DNA of 64,000 nt, from contig JAHEJL010000002.1 of assembly GCA_024638885.1 (NCBI GenBank), positions 372,001 to 436,000 of the forward strand, given 5' to 3'. Below the pieces are notes generated by a model. That model saw only the letters and a list, made by a program, of their open reading frames with translations. It searched no databases and was not told the DNA's origin. This stretch comes from Coraliomargarita sp. (GTDB lineage: Bacteria > Verrucomicrobiota > Verrucomicrobiia > Opitutales > UBA953). Positions 25,449-33,938 of this stretch are shown here, piece after piece. Within the stretch, counting starts at the first letter, position 1. Every line of letters starts with the position of its first letter. The translations under genes and the position numbers were made by a program.

Positions 25449-27968
25449 TCAGCCTTCGGCGTCGCGTTCCGGCGCCGTCTCCGCGGAAGCCGCGGCGGCC
25501 GGGGAATCGCTGAGGCGGATGAGCGCGTCGAGCGACGAGAAGTGCCTCGTCCAGTCGGTCATGTCCGGGATGTCGCCCACGACCGTCGAGAACAGCTCGC
25601 GCTTCTCCTGCTTCAGCTCCTCGATGCGTTCCTCGACCGTACCCGGGGCGATCATGCGGTAGATGAGCACCGGATTCTTCTGACCGATACGGTGGACGCG
25701 GTCGACGGCCTGGGCCTCGACGGCGGGGTTCCACCACGGGTCCATCAGGAAGACGTATTCGGCGGTATTGAGCGTGATGCCCGTGCCGCCGGCCTTCAGC
25801 GAAGCGAGGAACAGCGCAGGGCCCTTCGTCTCCTTGAACTGTTCGACCGGCGCGGAACGGTCCTTGGTCTCGCCGGTGAGTTCGTAGATCGGCAGCGACG
25901 GCAGGTCGCGGGCCAGAGCCGACTTGACGCGCTCGATGAGCGAGACGAACTGCGAGAAGACGACGGCCTTGGAGCCGTTGGCGGCGATCTCCGAAAGCTT
26001 CGAGACCAGCAACGTGACCTTGCCCGAATGGGCCGACGGGCAGTTGGAGTTCTCGGGCAGGAGGCCCGGATCGCAGCAGACCTGGCGCAGGCGCATGAGC
26101 AGCGTGAGCACCGAGGTGGCGTCCTTGGACAGCAACGAGGCGAGCTCGCCCGACAGACCGCTGCCCTGCGTGAGGTGCTGGTAGAGCGAGCGCTGTTCGT
26201 GGGTGAGCGGGCAAGGCAGGACGACCTCCATCTTCGGGGGGATGTCCGCGGCGACGTGACGCTTGAGACGACGGAGGATGAACGGCGAGACCTGCCGGCG
26301 CACCTTGCCGAGGGCGACCGAGGCGTCGCGCAGCATCATGCGTTCGAAGTTGGCGCGCTTGCCCAGCAGGCCCGGCATCAGGAAGCGGAAGATCGTCCAG
26401 AGGTCGGTCGGGCGGTTCTCCAGCGGCGTGCCCGTGATCGCGATGCGATGCTCCGCCTGGACGGCGATGCAGGTCTGCGTCGTCTTGGACTCGGGATTCT
26501 TGATGGCCTGGGCTTCGTCGAGCACCGCGTAGCCGAAACGGGTCTTGGCCAGCAGGTCGGCATGGCGACGCAGCTGGGTGTAGCTGGAGATCCAGAGCTT
26601 GGCCGAAGGATTACGGACGAAATCGTCGTCGGCCGTGAGCACCGCGGCGCCGGCGCTGAGTTCAGGGTGGAAGCGTTTGATTTCGCCGAGCCAGACCGGG
26701 ATGACGCTCGCCGGGCAGACGATGATGGAACGTTCGCCGACCGGACGGGACGCCAGCAAGGCGAGGACCTGGACGGTTTTGCCGAGGCCCATCTCGTCGG
26801 CCAGGAGCGGGTGCGCGCCGAGTTCGCAGAGGCGACCGAGCCAGGCCACACCCTTGGCCTGGTAGGGGCGCAGGTGGGCCGGAAGGTTGTCGGGCGGCGT
26901 CGGCTCCTGCAGGAGCTTGTCCTTCCAGGCCTTGAGGTCGTCGTTCAGCTTGAGCGCGCCGACCGCGGCGTGATCGAACAGGGAAAGCAATAGATAGCGC
27001 GGGACCTCGCCGTCCTTGGCCCGCCAGTCTTCGGAGAAATCGGCGACGGCCGCGTTATACGCAACCACGCCCTTGCCCGGCAGGATGACGGGACGGCCGC
27101 CCGCCTTGAGCAGCAGCTTCTGCTCTTCGGCCAGGAGGCGATGGCCGCCGGCCTTCAGGCGCCAGTTGAGTTTGAAGGACTTCCCGTCGGTCGCGGACTC
27201 AGCCTCGGCATCGACCGCGACCTGGAGCTGTTCGTTGCGGAAGATGTTGAGGGCATCTTCGCCCACGAGCTTGAAGCGCTTGCGCCAGTCGTTGAGCTCT
27301 TCGCGGACGAAACGTTCGATGCGGCCGATGTTGTCGATGGCCCAGGCGCCGGTCGGCTTGCTGTAGACGAAGCCGGCGCGGTGGGCGACGGTGTTGAAGC
27401 GGAACAGCGTCTGGCGTTGTTCGTCCGAAAGTTCGTCGCCGGGAATCGCGCCCGGACCGAAGCAGTTCCAGGCATGGCCGCCGCGTCCGGCCCAGGCGGC
27501 CGAGATCTTGAGGCCGTCGGAGGAGAGTTCGAAAGCGACCTGCAGCTTCAGCGAGGCTCTTGAGCCGGCATCCTTGCGTTCCGGCTCCTTAGGGGCCTCA
27601 GGGGCGACGGCGACCGCCGAATCATCGATAGCCGGCAGCTCGTCGGCGATGAGTTCCTCGATCTCATAGATCGCGGCGACGGCGAAAGGGGCGCCGTTCT
27701 CCTCCTCCGGGAGCGAAGTCCGCCATTCGAGGCTATCACCGTTGATCTCGATGACGGCGCGAACCGTCTGGGACTCGGTGCGGGTGACGGCTTCGGCGTT
27801 CTCGGTCTTGAGTTCGATCTGCCTGACCAGTCCTTCGGTATAAAGCCGACGACCTTCCACCAGGTCGGCCTCCTTGAAGGCGGACTCCCACTCTTCCGGC
27901 AGGGACACGAACCACCGCTCCAGGGCCTCCGTGGAGTAAGAGCGATTAGCCGGACGCGGGGAAGACAT
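25449..27968 (-). CDS. SNF2-family DEAD/DEAH-box helicase-like ATPase
   Basis: Swi2/Snf2 ATPase of 839 residues. The RecA-like core has LLADEMGLGKTVQVLALL (Walker A, near 394), the DEAQAIKN box (near 485), GTPLENRPTDLW, and in the second lobe VFSQFVSLIERV and MDPWWNPAVEAQAVDRVHRIGQ. The N-terminal ~350 residues are acidic and of no family I recognise. ATG 27968 is the start; the much longer upstream frame (to 30779) runs antisense through sucA and is not coding. Such proteins remodel DNA-protein or RNA polymerase complexes. It is divergent from sucA. Confidence 0.92.
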   Translation of the reverse strand: MSSPRPANRSYSTEALERWFVSLPEEWESAFKEADLVEGRRLYTEGLVRQIELKTENAEAVTRTESQTVRAVIEINGDSLEWRTSLPEEENGAPFAVAAIYEIEELIADELPAIDDSAVAVAPEAPKEPERKDAGSRASLKLQVAFELSSDGLKISAAWAGRGGHAWNCFGPGAIPGDELSDEQRQTLFRFNTVAHRAGFVYSKPTGAWAIDNIGRIERFVREELNDWRKRFKLVGEDALNIFRNEQLQVAVDAEAESATDGKSFKLNWRLKAGGHRLLAEEQKLLLKAGGRPVILPGKGVVAYNAAVADFSEDWRAKDGEVPRYLLLSLFDHAAVGALKLNDDLKAWKDKLLQEPTPPDNLPAHLRPYQAKGVAWLGRLCELGAHPLLADEMGLGKTVQVLALLASRPVGERSIIVCPASVIPVWLGEIKRFHPELSAGAAVLTADDDFVRNPSAKLWISSYTQLRRHADLLAKTRFGYAVLDEAQAIKNPESKTTQTCIAVQAEHRIAITGTPLENRPTDLWTIFRFLMPGLLGKRANFERMMLRDASVALGKVRRQVSPFILRRLKRHVAADIPPKMEVVLPCPLTHEQRSLYQHLTQGSGLSGELASLLSKDATSVLTLLMRLRQVCCDPGLLPENSNCPSAHSGKVTLLVSKLSEIAANGSKAVVFSQFVSLIERVKSALARDLPSLPIYELTGETKDRSAPVEQFKETKGPALFLASLKAGGTGITLNTAEYVFLMDPWWNPAVEAQAVDRVHRIGQKNPVLIYRMIAPGTVEERIEELKQEKRELFSTVVGDIPDMTDWTRHFSSLDALIRLSDSPAAAASAETAPERDAEG

Positions 27969-28046
27969 CGACGGAACCCCAGTAAACCAACCCGTTTTTA
28001 CCCTTACAATCCCCAAACTGTGCCAATTTTGGGCAGGGTTCTGGGC

Positions 28047-28076
28047 TTGTGAAGACCACGCCTCCGGGTCTATGGT
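28047..28076 (+). promoter_or_regulatory. Candidate promoter for the sucA-sucB-lpdA run
   Basis: TTGTGA (28047-28052) and TATGGT (28071-28076) are 18 bases apart in the 132-base divergent gap before sucA. Each matches four of six consensus positions, so this is a weak prediction. Confidence 0.32.
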
Positions 28077-28100
28077 TTCCGACCCTTTACAGGCAAAGAA

Positions 28101-30824
28101 ATGAAACATCTTAGCGTCGGAACCCGCTGGAATGCGGACCTTGTATCCTCTTATCACGAACAGTGGTCCAAGGACCCTTCGTCCGTCGATGCCGAATGGC
28201 GCGCTTTCTTCGAAGGCTTCGAACTGGGCGTCAGCCTGCCCCCTAAGCCCGCCAAGGGCGGCGCCGCCGTGGCCGGTGGCGTCGACGCCGCGGCCCAGTG
28301 GAAGGTCCTGGCGGCGATCAACGCCTACCGGATGATCGGCCACCTGCAGGCCCGCATCAATCCCCTCGCCGACCCGGTCGCGCACTTCGAACTGACCGAC
28401 AAGGCCCTCGGCCTCGACGGCATCCCGGCCGACCGCGTCTTCCACACCGGCGATTTCCTCGGCGGCAAGATGCTCCCGCTCGGCGAGATCCTCGCCAAGC
28501 TGAAGTCCACCTATTGCGGCCCGATCGGCGTCGAAGTCTCCCACATCCAGGACGGCGAACGTCGTCGCTGGCTGCAGGAACGCATCGAGTCCTGCGGTCT
28601 CCGCCCGGCCTACGACGCGGCCGCCCGCCGTCGCTTCCTCCGTTCGATCGTGCAGGCGGAGCAGTTCGAACGCTTCCTCCACAAGACGTTCGTCGGCGCC
28701 AAGCGCTTCTCCGTCGAAGGCGGCGAAGTCATGCTCTCCGCGCTCGACCAGGTCATCCATCGCGCGCCGGGCTTCGGCGTCACCGACCTCGTCATCGGCA
28801 TGGCCCACCGCGGCCGCCTCAACGTGCTCGTCAACGTCTGCGGCAAGAAGGCCGAAGCCCTCTTCGGCGCGTTCTCCGAGAACCACATCCCAGACACCAC
28901 GCACGGCGACGGCGACGTGAAGTATCACCTCGGCTACGCCGGCGCCCGCGTCGTCGACGGCAAGGAAGTCAGCATCACCCTCGCCTACAACCCGAGCCAC
29001 CTCGAAGCCGTCAATCCGGTCGTCCTCGGCCGCACCCGCGCCCTCGTCGATCTCCAGGGCGGCACCGACCGCTCCAAGGCCCTGCCCATCCTGCTCCACG
29101 GCGACGCCGCTTTCGCGGGCCAAGGCATCGTCATGGAAACCCTCAACCTGGCCGCGCTCAAGGGCTACCAGGTCGGCGGCACCCTCCACATCGTCAGCAA
29201 CAACCAGGTCGGCTTCACGACCAATCCCGACGAATCCCGCTCCGGTCGCCATTGCACCGAGATCGCCAAGTTCACCGAGTCTCCGATCTTCCATGCCAAC
29301 GGCGACGACCCCGACGCCGTCATCCTCGCGACCGAGATCGCGCTGGAGTACCGCCAGAAGTTCGGCGCCGACGCCGTGGTCGACATCGTCTGCTACCGCC
29401 GCTACGGCCACAACGAGACCGACGAGCCGGCGTTCACGCAGCCCGTCCTGTACAAGGAGATCGCCGCCCACCCTTCCGTCGCCGAGCTCTACGCTTCGCG
29501 CCTCACGGAATCCGGGTCCGCGCCGGACGGCGAGCTGATCGCCCTCCGCACCGAATTCGACATCCTTCTCAACGCCGCGCAGGAACGCGCGCAGGCCGCC
29601 CTCGCCCTCGAGGTCGAAGACCGCAAGAAAAACCCGGTCGGCGTGCGCCCGTTCAAGTCGCCCTACGAACACGCCGTCGACACCACGGTGCCGCAGGAAC
29701 TGCTCGACAAGGTCGCGCCGGTGCTCTGGCAGATGCCGCCCGACTTCGCTCCGAACCCGAAGATCAAGCGCCTCCTCGACGCCAAGGCCGAAGCCTACAA
29801 GTCGGGCGCCAACATCGATTGGAGCCTCGGCGAAGGCCTCGCCTTCGCCTCCCTCCTCGCCGAAGGCTACCCGGTCCGCATCTCCGGCCAGGACTGCGAA
29901 CGCGGCACCTTCTCGCACCGTCACGCGGTGCTGCACGACCCCTCGAACGACGCGGAATACTGCCCGCTCGGCTCCATCGCCGGCGCCGAGATCGAGTTGG
30001 TCAACTCCTCCCTCTCCGAATACGCGATCCTCGGCTTCGACTACGGCTACTCGCTCGAAGCCCCTGACTCGCTGGTGATCTGGGAAGCCCAGTTCGGCGA
30101 CTTCGCCAACGGCGCACAGATCATGATCGACCAGTTCATCGCCTCCGCCGAATCGAAGTGGGGTCAGACGAGCGGCCTCGTCATGCTCCTGCCCCACGGT
30201 TACGAAGGCCAGGGCCCCGAACACTCCTCCGCGCGCCTCGAACGCTTCCTGCAACTCTGCGCCGAGAACAACCTCCAGGTCATCCAGCCCTCGACGCCCG
30301 CCCAGCTCTTCCACGCGCTGCGCCGTCAGGTGAAGTCCGAGCTGCGTAAGCCGCTCGTGGTGATGACCCCGAAGAGCCTCTTGCGTCACAAGGCCTGCGT
30401 CAGCACGCTCGCCGACCTCACCAAGGGCCGCTTCCAGGCCGTCCTGCCCGACGCCACCCCGGCCGCCAAGACCGAGCGTCTCATCCTCTGCTCCGGCAAG
30501 GTCTTCTTCGAACTCGACGCCGAACGCGCCGCCCGCAAGGACACCGCGACCAGCATCGTGCGCCTCGAGCAGTTCTACCCCTTCGACGGCGAAGCCCTCG
30601 CCAAGATTCACGCCTCCCTCGGTTCGCCCAAGAAGGTCGTCTGGGTCCAGGACGAGCCCAAGAACATGGGCGGCTGGTCTTTCGTCGCCGACCTGATCGA
30701 AGCCACCCTCGGCACCCGCCCGACCTACGCCGGTCGTGACGCTGCCGCCTCCCCTGCCGTCGGCTCCCTGGCGGTCCACAAGATCGAGCAGGCCGACATG
30801 GTGAAGCAGGCTTTTACGGCCTAA
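28101..30824 (+). CDS. sucA: 2-Oxoglutarate dehydrogenase E1 component
   Basis: Thiamine-diphosphate-dependent decarboxylase of the TCA cycle. The 907-residue protein shows the N-terminal E2-interaction motif (EWRAFFEGFELG). The family segments MAHRGRLNVLVNVCGK, HLGYAGARVVDGK, LAYNPSHLEAVNPVVLG and LPILLHGDAAFAGQG follow. The thiamine/magnesium region is YRRYGHNETDEPAFTQP. The C-terminal half has RISGQDCERGTFSHRHAVLHD, VIWEAQFGDFANGAQIMIDQ and LLPHGYEGQGPEHSSARLERF. It is followed by sucB after an unusually structured 138-base spacer, and by lpdA, giving the full complex in order E1-E2-E3. Confidence 0.97.
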   Translation: MKHLSVGTRWNADLVSSYHEQWSKDPSSVDAEWRAFFEGFELGVSLPPKPAKGGAAVAGGVDAAAQWKVLAAINAYRMIGHLQARINPLADPVAHFELTDKALGLDGIPADRVFHTGDFLGGKMLPLGEILAKLKSTYCGPIGVEVSHIQDGERRRWLQERIESCGLRPAYDAAARRRFLRSIVQAEQFERFLHKTFVGAKRFSVEGGEVMLSALDQVIHRAPGFGVTDLVIGMAHRGRLNVLVNVCGKKAEALFGAFSENHIPDTTHGDGDVKYHLGYAGARVVDGKEVSITLAYNPSHLEAVNPVVLGRTRALVDLQGGTDRSKALPILLHGDAAFAGQGIVMETLNLAALKGYQVGGTLHIVSNNQVGFTTNPDESRSGRHCTEIAKFTESPIFHANGDDPDAVILATEIALEYRQKFGADAVVDIVCYRRYGHNETDEPAFTQPVLYKEIAAHPSVAELYASRLTESGSAPDGELIALRTEFDILLNAAQERAQAALALEVEDRKKNPVGVRPFKSPYEHAVDTTVPQELLDKVAPVLWQMPPDFAPNPKIKRLLDAKAEAYKSGANIDWSLGEGLAFASLLAEGYPVRISGQDCERGTFSHRHAVLHDPSNDAEYCPLGSIAGAEIELVNSSLSEYAILGFDYGYSLEAPDSLVIWEAQFGDFANGAQIMIDQFIASAESKWGQTSGLVMLLPHGYEGQGPEHSSARLERFLQLCAENNLQVIQPSTPAQLFHALRRQVKSELRKPLVVMTPKSLLRHKACVSTLADLTKGRFQAVLPDATPAAKTERLILCSGKVFFELDAERAARKDTATSIVRLEQFYPFDGEALAKIHASLGSPKKVVWVQDEPKNMGGWSFVADLIEATLGTRPTYAGRDAAASPAVGSLAVHKIEQADMVKQAFTA

Positions 30825-30871
30825 TAGCCATCAGAAGCCGGGATTGTTCGGTCAGGAACCGGTCCTACTAC

Positions 30872-30904
30872 CCCTTAAACGCCCGTCCCGGGTCGTTTAA
30901 AGGG
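30872..30904. repeat. Inverted repeat/hairpin between sucA and sucB
   Basis: CCCTTAAACG (30872-30881) and CGTTTAAAGGG (30894-30904) pair over ten positions with one bulged A, enclosing a loop that contains CCCGGG. It lacks a clean T-run, so it may be a weak terminator/attenuator or an RNA-processing site rather than a full stop. Confidence 0.55.
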
Positions 30905-30933
30905 TCATTTCCCCGTTGAAACGGACAGGAATG

Positions 30934-30950
30934 GGTTCCAAGGTGGAACC
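30934..30950 (+). promoter_or_regulatory. Perfect hairpin just upstream of sucB
   Basis: GGTTCCA (30934-30940) and TGGAACC (30944-30950) form a 7-base stem with a 3-base loop (AGG), ending 12 bases before the sucB start. The only Shine-Dalgarno-like bases (AAGGTGG) are inside the hairpin, so it could mask or position the ribosome. Confidence 0.5.
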
Positions 30951-30962
30951 TACCTAATTTTC

Positions 30963-32234
30963 ATGGCCGTCGAAGTCAAAATCCCTCCCATGGGCGAATC
31001 CATCACCGGGGGCCTCCTGGCCGCCTGGCTGGTCAAAAGCGGTGACGCTGTTCGCAAGGGCCAAGCCCTCTTTTCCTACGAAACCGACAAGGTGACCTCC
31101 GAAGGCACCGCGGAAGTCGACGGAAAGATCACCATTACCGTCGAAGCCGGCACCGAAGTGCTGGTGAACCAGGTCGTCGCCTCCATCGAAGCCGGCGCCG
31201 CCGGTAACGCTCCATCTGCTCCCGCTCCGGCCGCCGCCAAGCCTGCGGCCGCGGCTCCCGTCGCCGCTGCGGCCGCTCCGGCACCTGCGCCGAAAGCCGC
31301 GCCGATCGCCGCCAAGTCCGGCGCCGCCGCCGAAGTTTCGCCTGCCGTCCGTCGCATCTCCGCGGAAACCGGTCTCGACCCCGCCGCCATCGAAGGCACG
31401 GGCAAGGCCGGTCGCGTGACCAAGGGCGACATGCTCGCCGCGCTCTCGGGCGCGACCCCGATCAAGGCCGTCGCCCCGGCCGCTCCGGCCGCCGCCTCGG
31501 CTCCCGCCGCGCCGGTCGCCATCCCTTCGCGCGACGGCCGCACCTCCCGCAAGCGCATGTCGCCGCTGCGTCGCAAGATCGCCGAACGCCTCGTCCAGGC
31601 GAAGTCGGAGACCGCGATGCTCACGACCTTCAACGAGGTCAACATGGCCCCGGTGATGGAACTCCGCAAACGTCACGGCGAAGAATTCCTCAAGAAATAC
31701 GGGGTCAAACTGGGCTTCATGTCCTTCTTCGTGAAGGCGGCCGTGCAGGCGATGAAGGAAGTCCCCGCGATCAACGCGCAGCTCGACGGCGACGACATCA
31801 TCGAGAACAACTTCTTCGACATCGGCGTGGCCGTCGGCACCGACAAGGGCCTGATGGTCCCGGTCGTCCGCGACTGCGACCAGCTCAACTTCGCCGGCAT
31901 CGAGAAGGCGATCGGCGACTTCGGCAAGCGCGCCCGTGACGGCAAGATCCAGCTCCCGGAACTCCAGGGCGGCGTCTTCACGATCTCCAACGGCGGCATC
32001 TACGGCTCGATGCTCTCGACGCCGATCCTCAACCATCCGCAGGCCGCCATCATGGGCCTCCACAACATCGTCGAGCGCCCGGTGGCCGAGAACGGCCAGG
32101 TCGTCATCCGTCCGATCATGTACCTCGCCCTCTCGTACGATCACCGCATCATCGACGGCAAGGAAGCCGTGACGTTCCTCGTCAAGGTCCGCCAGTACAT
32201 CGAAGACCCGCAGCGCCTGCTGTTCGGCGTCTGA
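30963..32234 (+). CDS. sucB: Dihydrolipoyllysine-residue succinyltransferase (E2 of 2-oxoglutarate dehydrogenase)
   Basis: E2 core of the complex, 423 residues. The lipoyl domain comes first (residues 1-80), with the lipoylated lysine in the ETDKVTSE loop near residue 43. Next is an alanine/proline linker (about 81-120), then the E3-binding domain ([14 protein letters not shown] through [14 protein letters not shown]) and a second Ala-rich linker. The catalytic domain has [30 protein letters not shown] and the active-site [13 protein letters not shown] near residue 394. The lipoate ligase at 968-1663 could modify it. It is 25 bases upstream of lpdA. Confidence 0.97.
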   Translation: MAVEVKIPPMGESITGGLLAAWLVKSGDAVRKGQALFSYETDKVTSEGTAEVDGKITITVEAGTEVLVNQVVASIEAGAAGNAPSAPAPAAAKPAAAAPVAAAAAPAPAPKAAPIAAKSGAAAEVSPAVRRISAETGLDPAAIEGTGKAGRVTKGDMLAALSGATPIKAVAPAAPAAASAPAAPVAIPSRDGRTSRKRMSPLRRKIAERLVQAKSETAMLTTFNEVNMAPVMELRKRHGEEFLKKYGVKLGFMSFFVKAAVQAMKEVPAINAQLDGDDIIENNFFDIGVAVGTDKGLMVPVVRDCDQLNFAGIEKAIGDFGKRARDGKIQLPELQGGVFTISNGGIYGSMLSTPILNHPQAAIMGLHNIVERPVAENGQVVIRPIMYLALSYDHRIIDGKEAVTFLVKVRQYIEDPQRLLFGV

Positions 32235-32259
32235 TTCCCTTTCTCATACACCTACCTCA

Positions 32260-33660
32260 ATGTCTCAATTCGATCTCGTCGTAATCGGCTCCGGTCCCGG
32301 TGGCTACGTCGCCGCCATCAAGGCCGGCCAGCTCGGCCTCAAGGTGGCCCTCGTGGAGAAGGACAACTCCCTCGGCGGCACCTGCCTCAACGTGGGCTGC
32401 ATCCCTTCCAAGGCCCTGCTCCACTCCACCGAAGTCTACCAGCACGCCCTGCACGGCAAGAAGCACGGCCTCGTCGGCGCCGAGAAGCTGACCTTCGACG
32501 TCTCCGCGATGCTCGCGAACAAGGAGAAGGTCGTCGCCCAGCTCAACATGGGCGTCGGCGCCCTGCTCAAGAAGCGTAACGTCGAGATCGTCCGCGGCCT
32601 CGGTCGCCTCGTGAAGTCCGGCCAGGTCCTCGTCCGCTCCACCGCCGGCGACCGCACGCTCGAGACCAAGAACATCCTCATCGCCACCGGCTCCGTGCCG
32701 GTCGAACTGCCGTTCATGAAGTTCGACGGCGAGACCGTCATCTCCTCCGACCAGGGCATCGCCCTCAAGGAAGTCCCGAAGAACATGGTCGTCGTCGGCG
32801 CCGGCGCCATCGGCCTCGAGCTCGGCTCCGTCTGGTCCCGCCTCGGCGCCCAGGTCACCGTCGTCGAGATGCTCCCGTCCATCGGCGGTCCGGCCTATGA
32901 CGCCGACGTCGCCAAGGCCGCGCAGAACGCCTTCGAGAAGCAGGGCCTCAAGTTCGAGATGGGCGCCAAGGTCACCGGCGTGAAGAAGAGCGCCGCGGGC
33001 TCCGCCCTCACCGCCGAACGCGACGGCAAGGCCCTCGAATTCCCCGCCGACAAGATCCTCGTCGCCGTCGGCCGCAAGGCCAACACGACCGGTCTCGGCG
33101 CCCAGGAAGCCGGCCTCAAGCTCGACGAGCGTGGCCGCATCGTCATCGACGCCCACTTCCAGACCAACCTCCCCGGCGTCTACGCCATCGGTGACGTCGT
33201 CACCGGCCCGATGCTCGCCCACAAGGCCGAAGAAGAAGGCGTCGCGGTCGCCGAGAACCTCGCCGGCAAGCACGGCCACGTGAACTACGGCATCATCCCG
33301 GGCGTCATCTACACCGACCCCGAAGTCGCCTGCGTGGGCCTCTCCGAAGCCGACGCCAAGGCCAAGAACATCGAAGTCGCCATCGGCAAGTTCCAGCTCG
33401 CCGGCAACGGCCGCGCGATCGCTTCCGACGGCACCGCCGGTTTCGTCAAGGTCATCGCCTGCGCCAAGACCGACAAGCTGCTCGGCGTCCAGATGGTCGC
33501 CAAGGGCGCCTCCGAGATGATCGCCGCCGCCTGCGCGCACATGGAATACGGCGGCAGCGCCGAAGACGTGGCCCGCACCTGCTTCGCCCACCCGACCGTC
33601 AGCGAATCCTTCAAGGAAGCCGCGATGGCCGTCAGCAAGTCGAGCATCCACTCGCTCTGA
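32260..33660 (+). CDS. lpdA: Dihydrolipoyl dehydrogenase (E3)
   Basis: FAD-dependent disulfide oxidoreductase that reoxidises the lipoyl arm of E2. The 466-residue protein begins LVVIGSGPGGYVAAIKAGQLG (FAD site) and has the redox disulfide GGTCLNVGCIPSKALLHST (Cys43 and Cys48 by count). The NAD-binding motif is VVGAGAIGLELGSVWSRLG, and the C-terminal active-site histidine-glutamate region is HPTVSESFKEA. It completes the E1-E2-E3 run and is followed by an intrinsic terminator 24 bases after the stop. Confidence 0.97.
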   Translation: MSQFDLVVIGSGPGGYVAAIKAGQLGLKVALVEKDNSLGGTCLNVGCIPSKALLHSTEVYQHALHGKKHGLVGAEKLTFDVSAMLANKEKVVAQLNMGVGALLKKRNVEIVRGLGRLVKSGQVLVRSTAGDRTLETKNILIATGSVPVELPFMKFDGETVISSDQGIALKEVPKNMVVVGAGAIGLELGSVWSRLGAQVTVVEMLPSIGGPAYDADVAKAAQNAFEKQGLKFEMGAKVTGVKKSAAGSALTAERDGKALEFPADKILVAVGRKANTTGLGAQEAGLKLDERGRIVIDAHFQTNLPGVYAIGDVVTGPMLAHKAEEEGVAVAENLAGKHGHVNYGIIPGVIYTDPEVACVGLSEADAKAKNIEVAIGKFQLAGNGRAIASDGTAGFVKVIACAKTDKLLGVQMVAKGASEMIAAACAHMEYGGSAEDVARTCFAHPTVSESFKEAAMAVSKSSIHSL

Positions 33661-33683
33661 GCGGCGTCCGGAGTTTTCGAACG

Positions 33684-33714
33684 AAAGGGTGCGAATAGCA
33701 CCCTTTCTGCTTTT
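33684..33714 (+). terminator. Intrinsic terminator after lpdA
   Basis: A perfect 9-base stem AAAGGGTGC (33684-33692) / GCACCCTTT (33698-33706) with a GAATA loop is followed by CTGCTTTT. It closes the oxoglutarate dehydrogenase operon. Confidence 0.8.
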
Positions 33715-33727
33715 ACGCCCAGACGAA

Positions 33728-33756
33728 GACGCCCTCCCAAACGAAGGGAAGGCGTC
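33728..33756 (-). terminator. Probable terminator of the SRP RNA
   Basis: On the minus strand GACGCC-T-TCCC pairs with GGGA-G-GGCGTC around a TTCGTTT loop (one mismatch), a few bases past the SRP RNA 3' end. A weak T-rich TTCGTCT follows. The stem is strong and the T-tract is poor, so confidence is moderate. Confidence 0.5.
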
Positions 33757-33763
33757 GAATCAA

Positions 33764-33872
33764 AGGCAAGGGGCCAGGCTTGCCACGGCACACGGATGAA
33801 CTGACTGCCGTTGCTTCCTTCCGGACCTGGCGGGATTCGTCAGCCGCCCGTTGCATGGGGCCTGGCTTGCTT
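33764..33872 (-). ncRNA. ffs: Signal recognition particle RNA (small bacterial 4.5S type)
   Basis: On the minus strand the SRP apical loop is unmistakable: CCAGGTCCGGAAGGAAGCA, which includes the GGAA tetraloop and the asymmetric-loop A and C positions bound by Ffh. The flanks fold back into one long helix: 5' GCAAGCCAGGC pairs with 3' GCCTGGCCCCTTGC (with a CCC bulge). Weaker pairing (ATCAAG with CTTTGAT) may extend the helix and place the true ends up to about 10 bases further out on each side. The length is about 109 bases, typical of the Alu-less form. It lies between the lpdA terminator and divergent valS. It targets membrane-protein-synthesising ribosomes together with Ffh. Confidence 0.93.
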
Positions 33873-33938
33873 ATCTTGATGCCCGCCTAGTCCGTTCTTT
33901 TCAATCCCCAACTTAACCCCTAATCATTCCCCTTTCCG

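Noticed and set aside
27969..30779. Very long minus-strand open frame continuing upstream of the SNF2 gene
   Set aside because: It runs antisense through sucA. High G+C at third codon positions removes stop codons from the opposite strand, and the translated sequence is low-complexity and resembles no family. The SNF2 homology starts at 27968.
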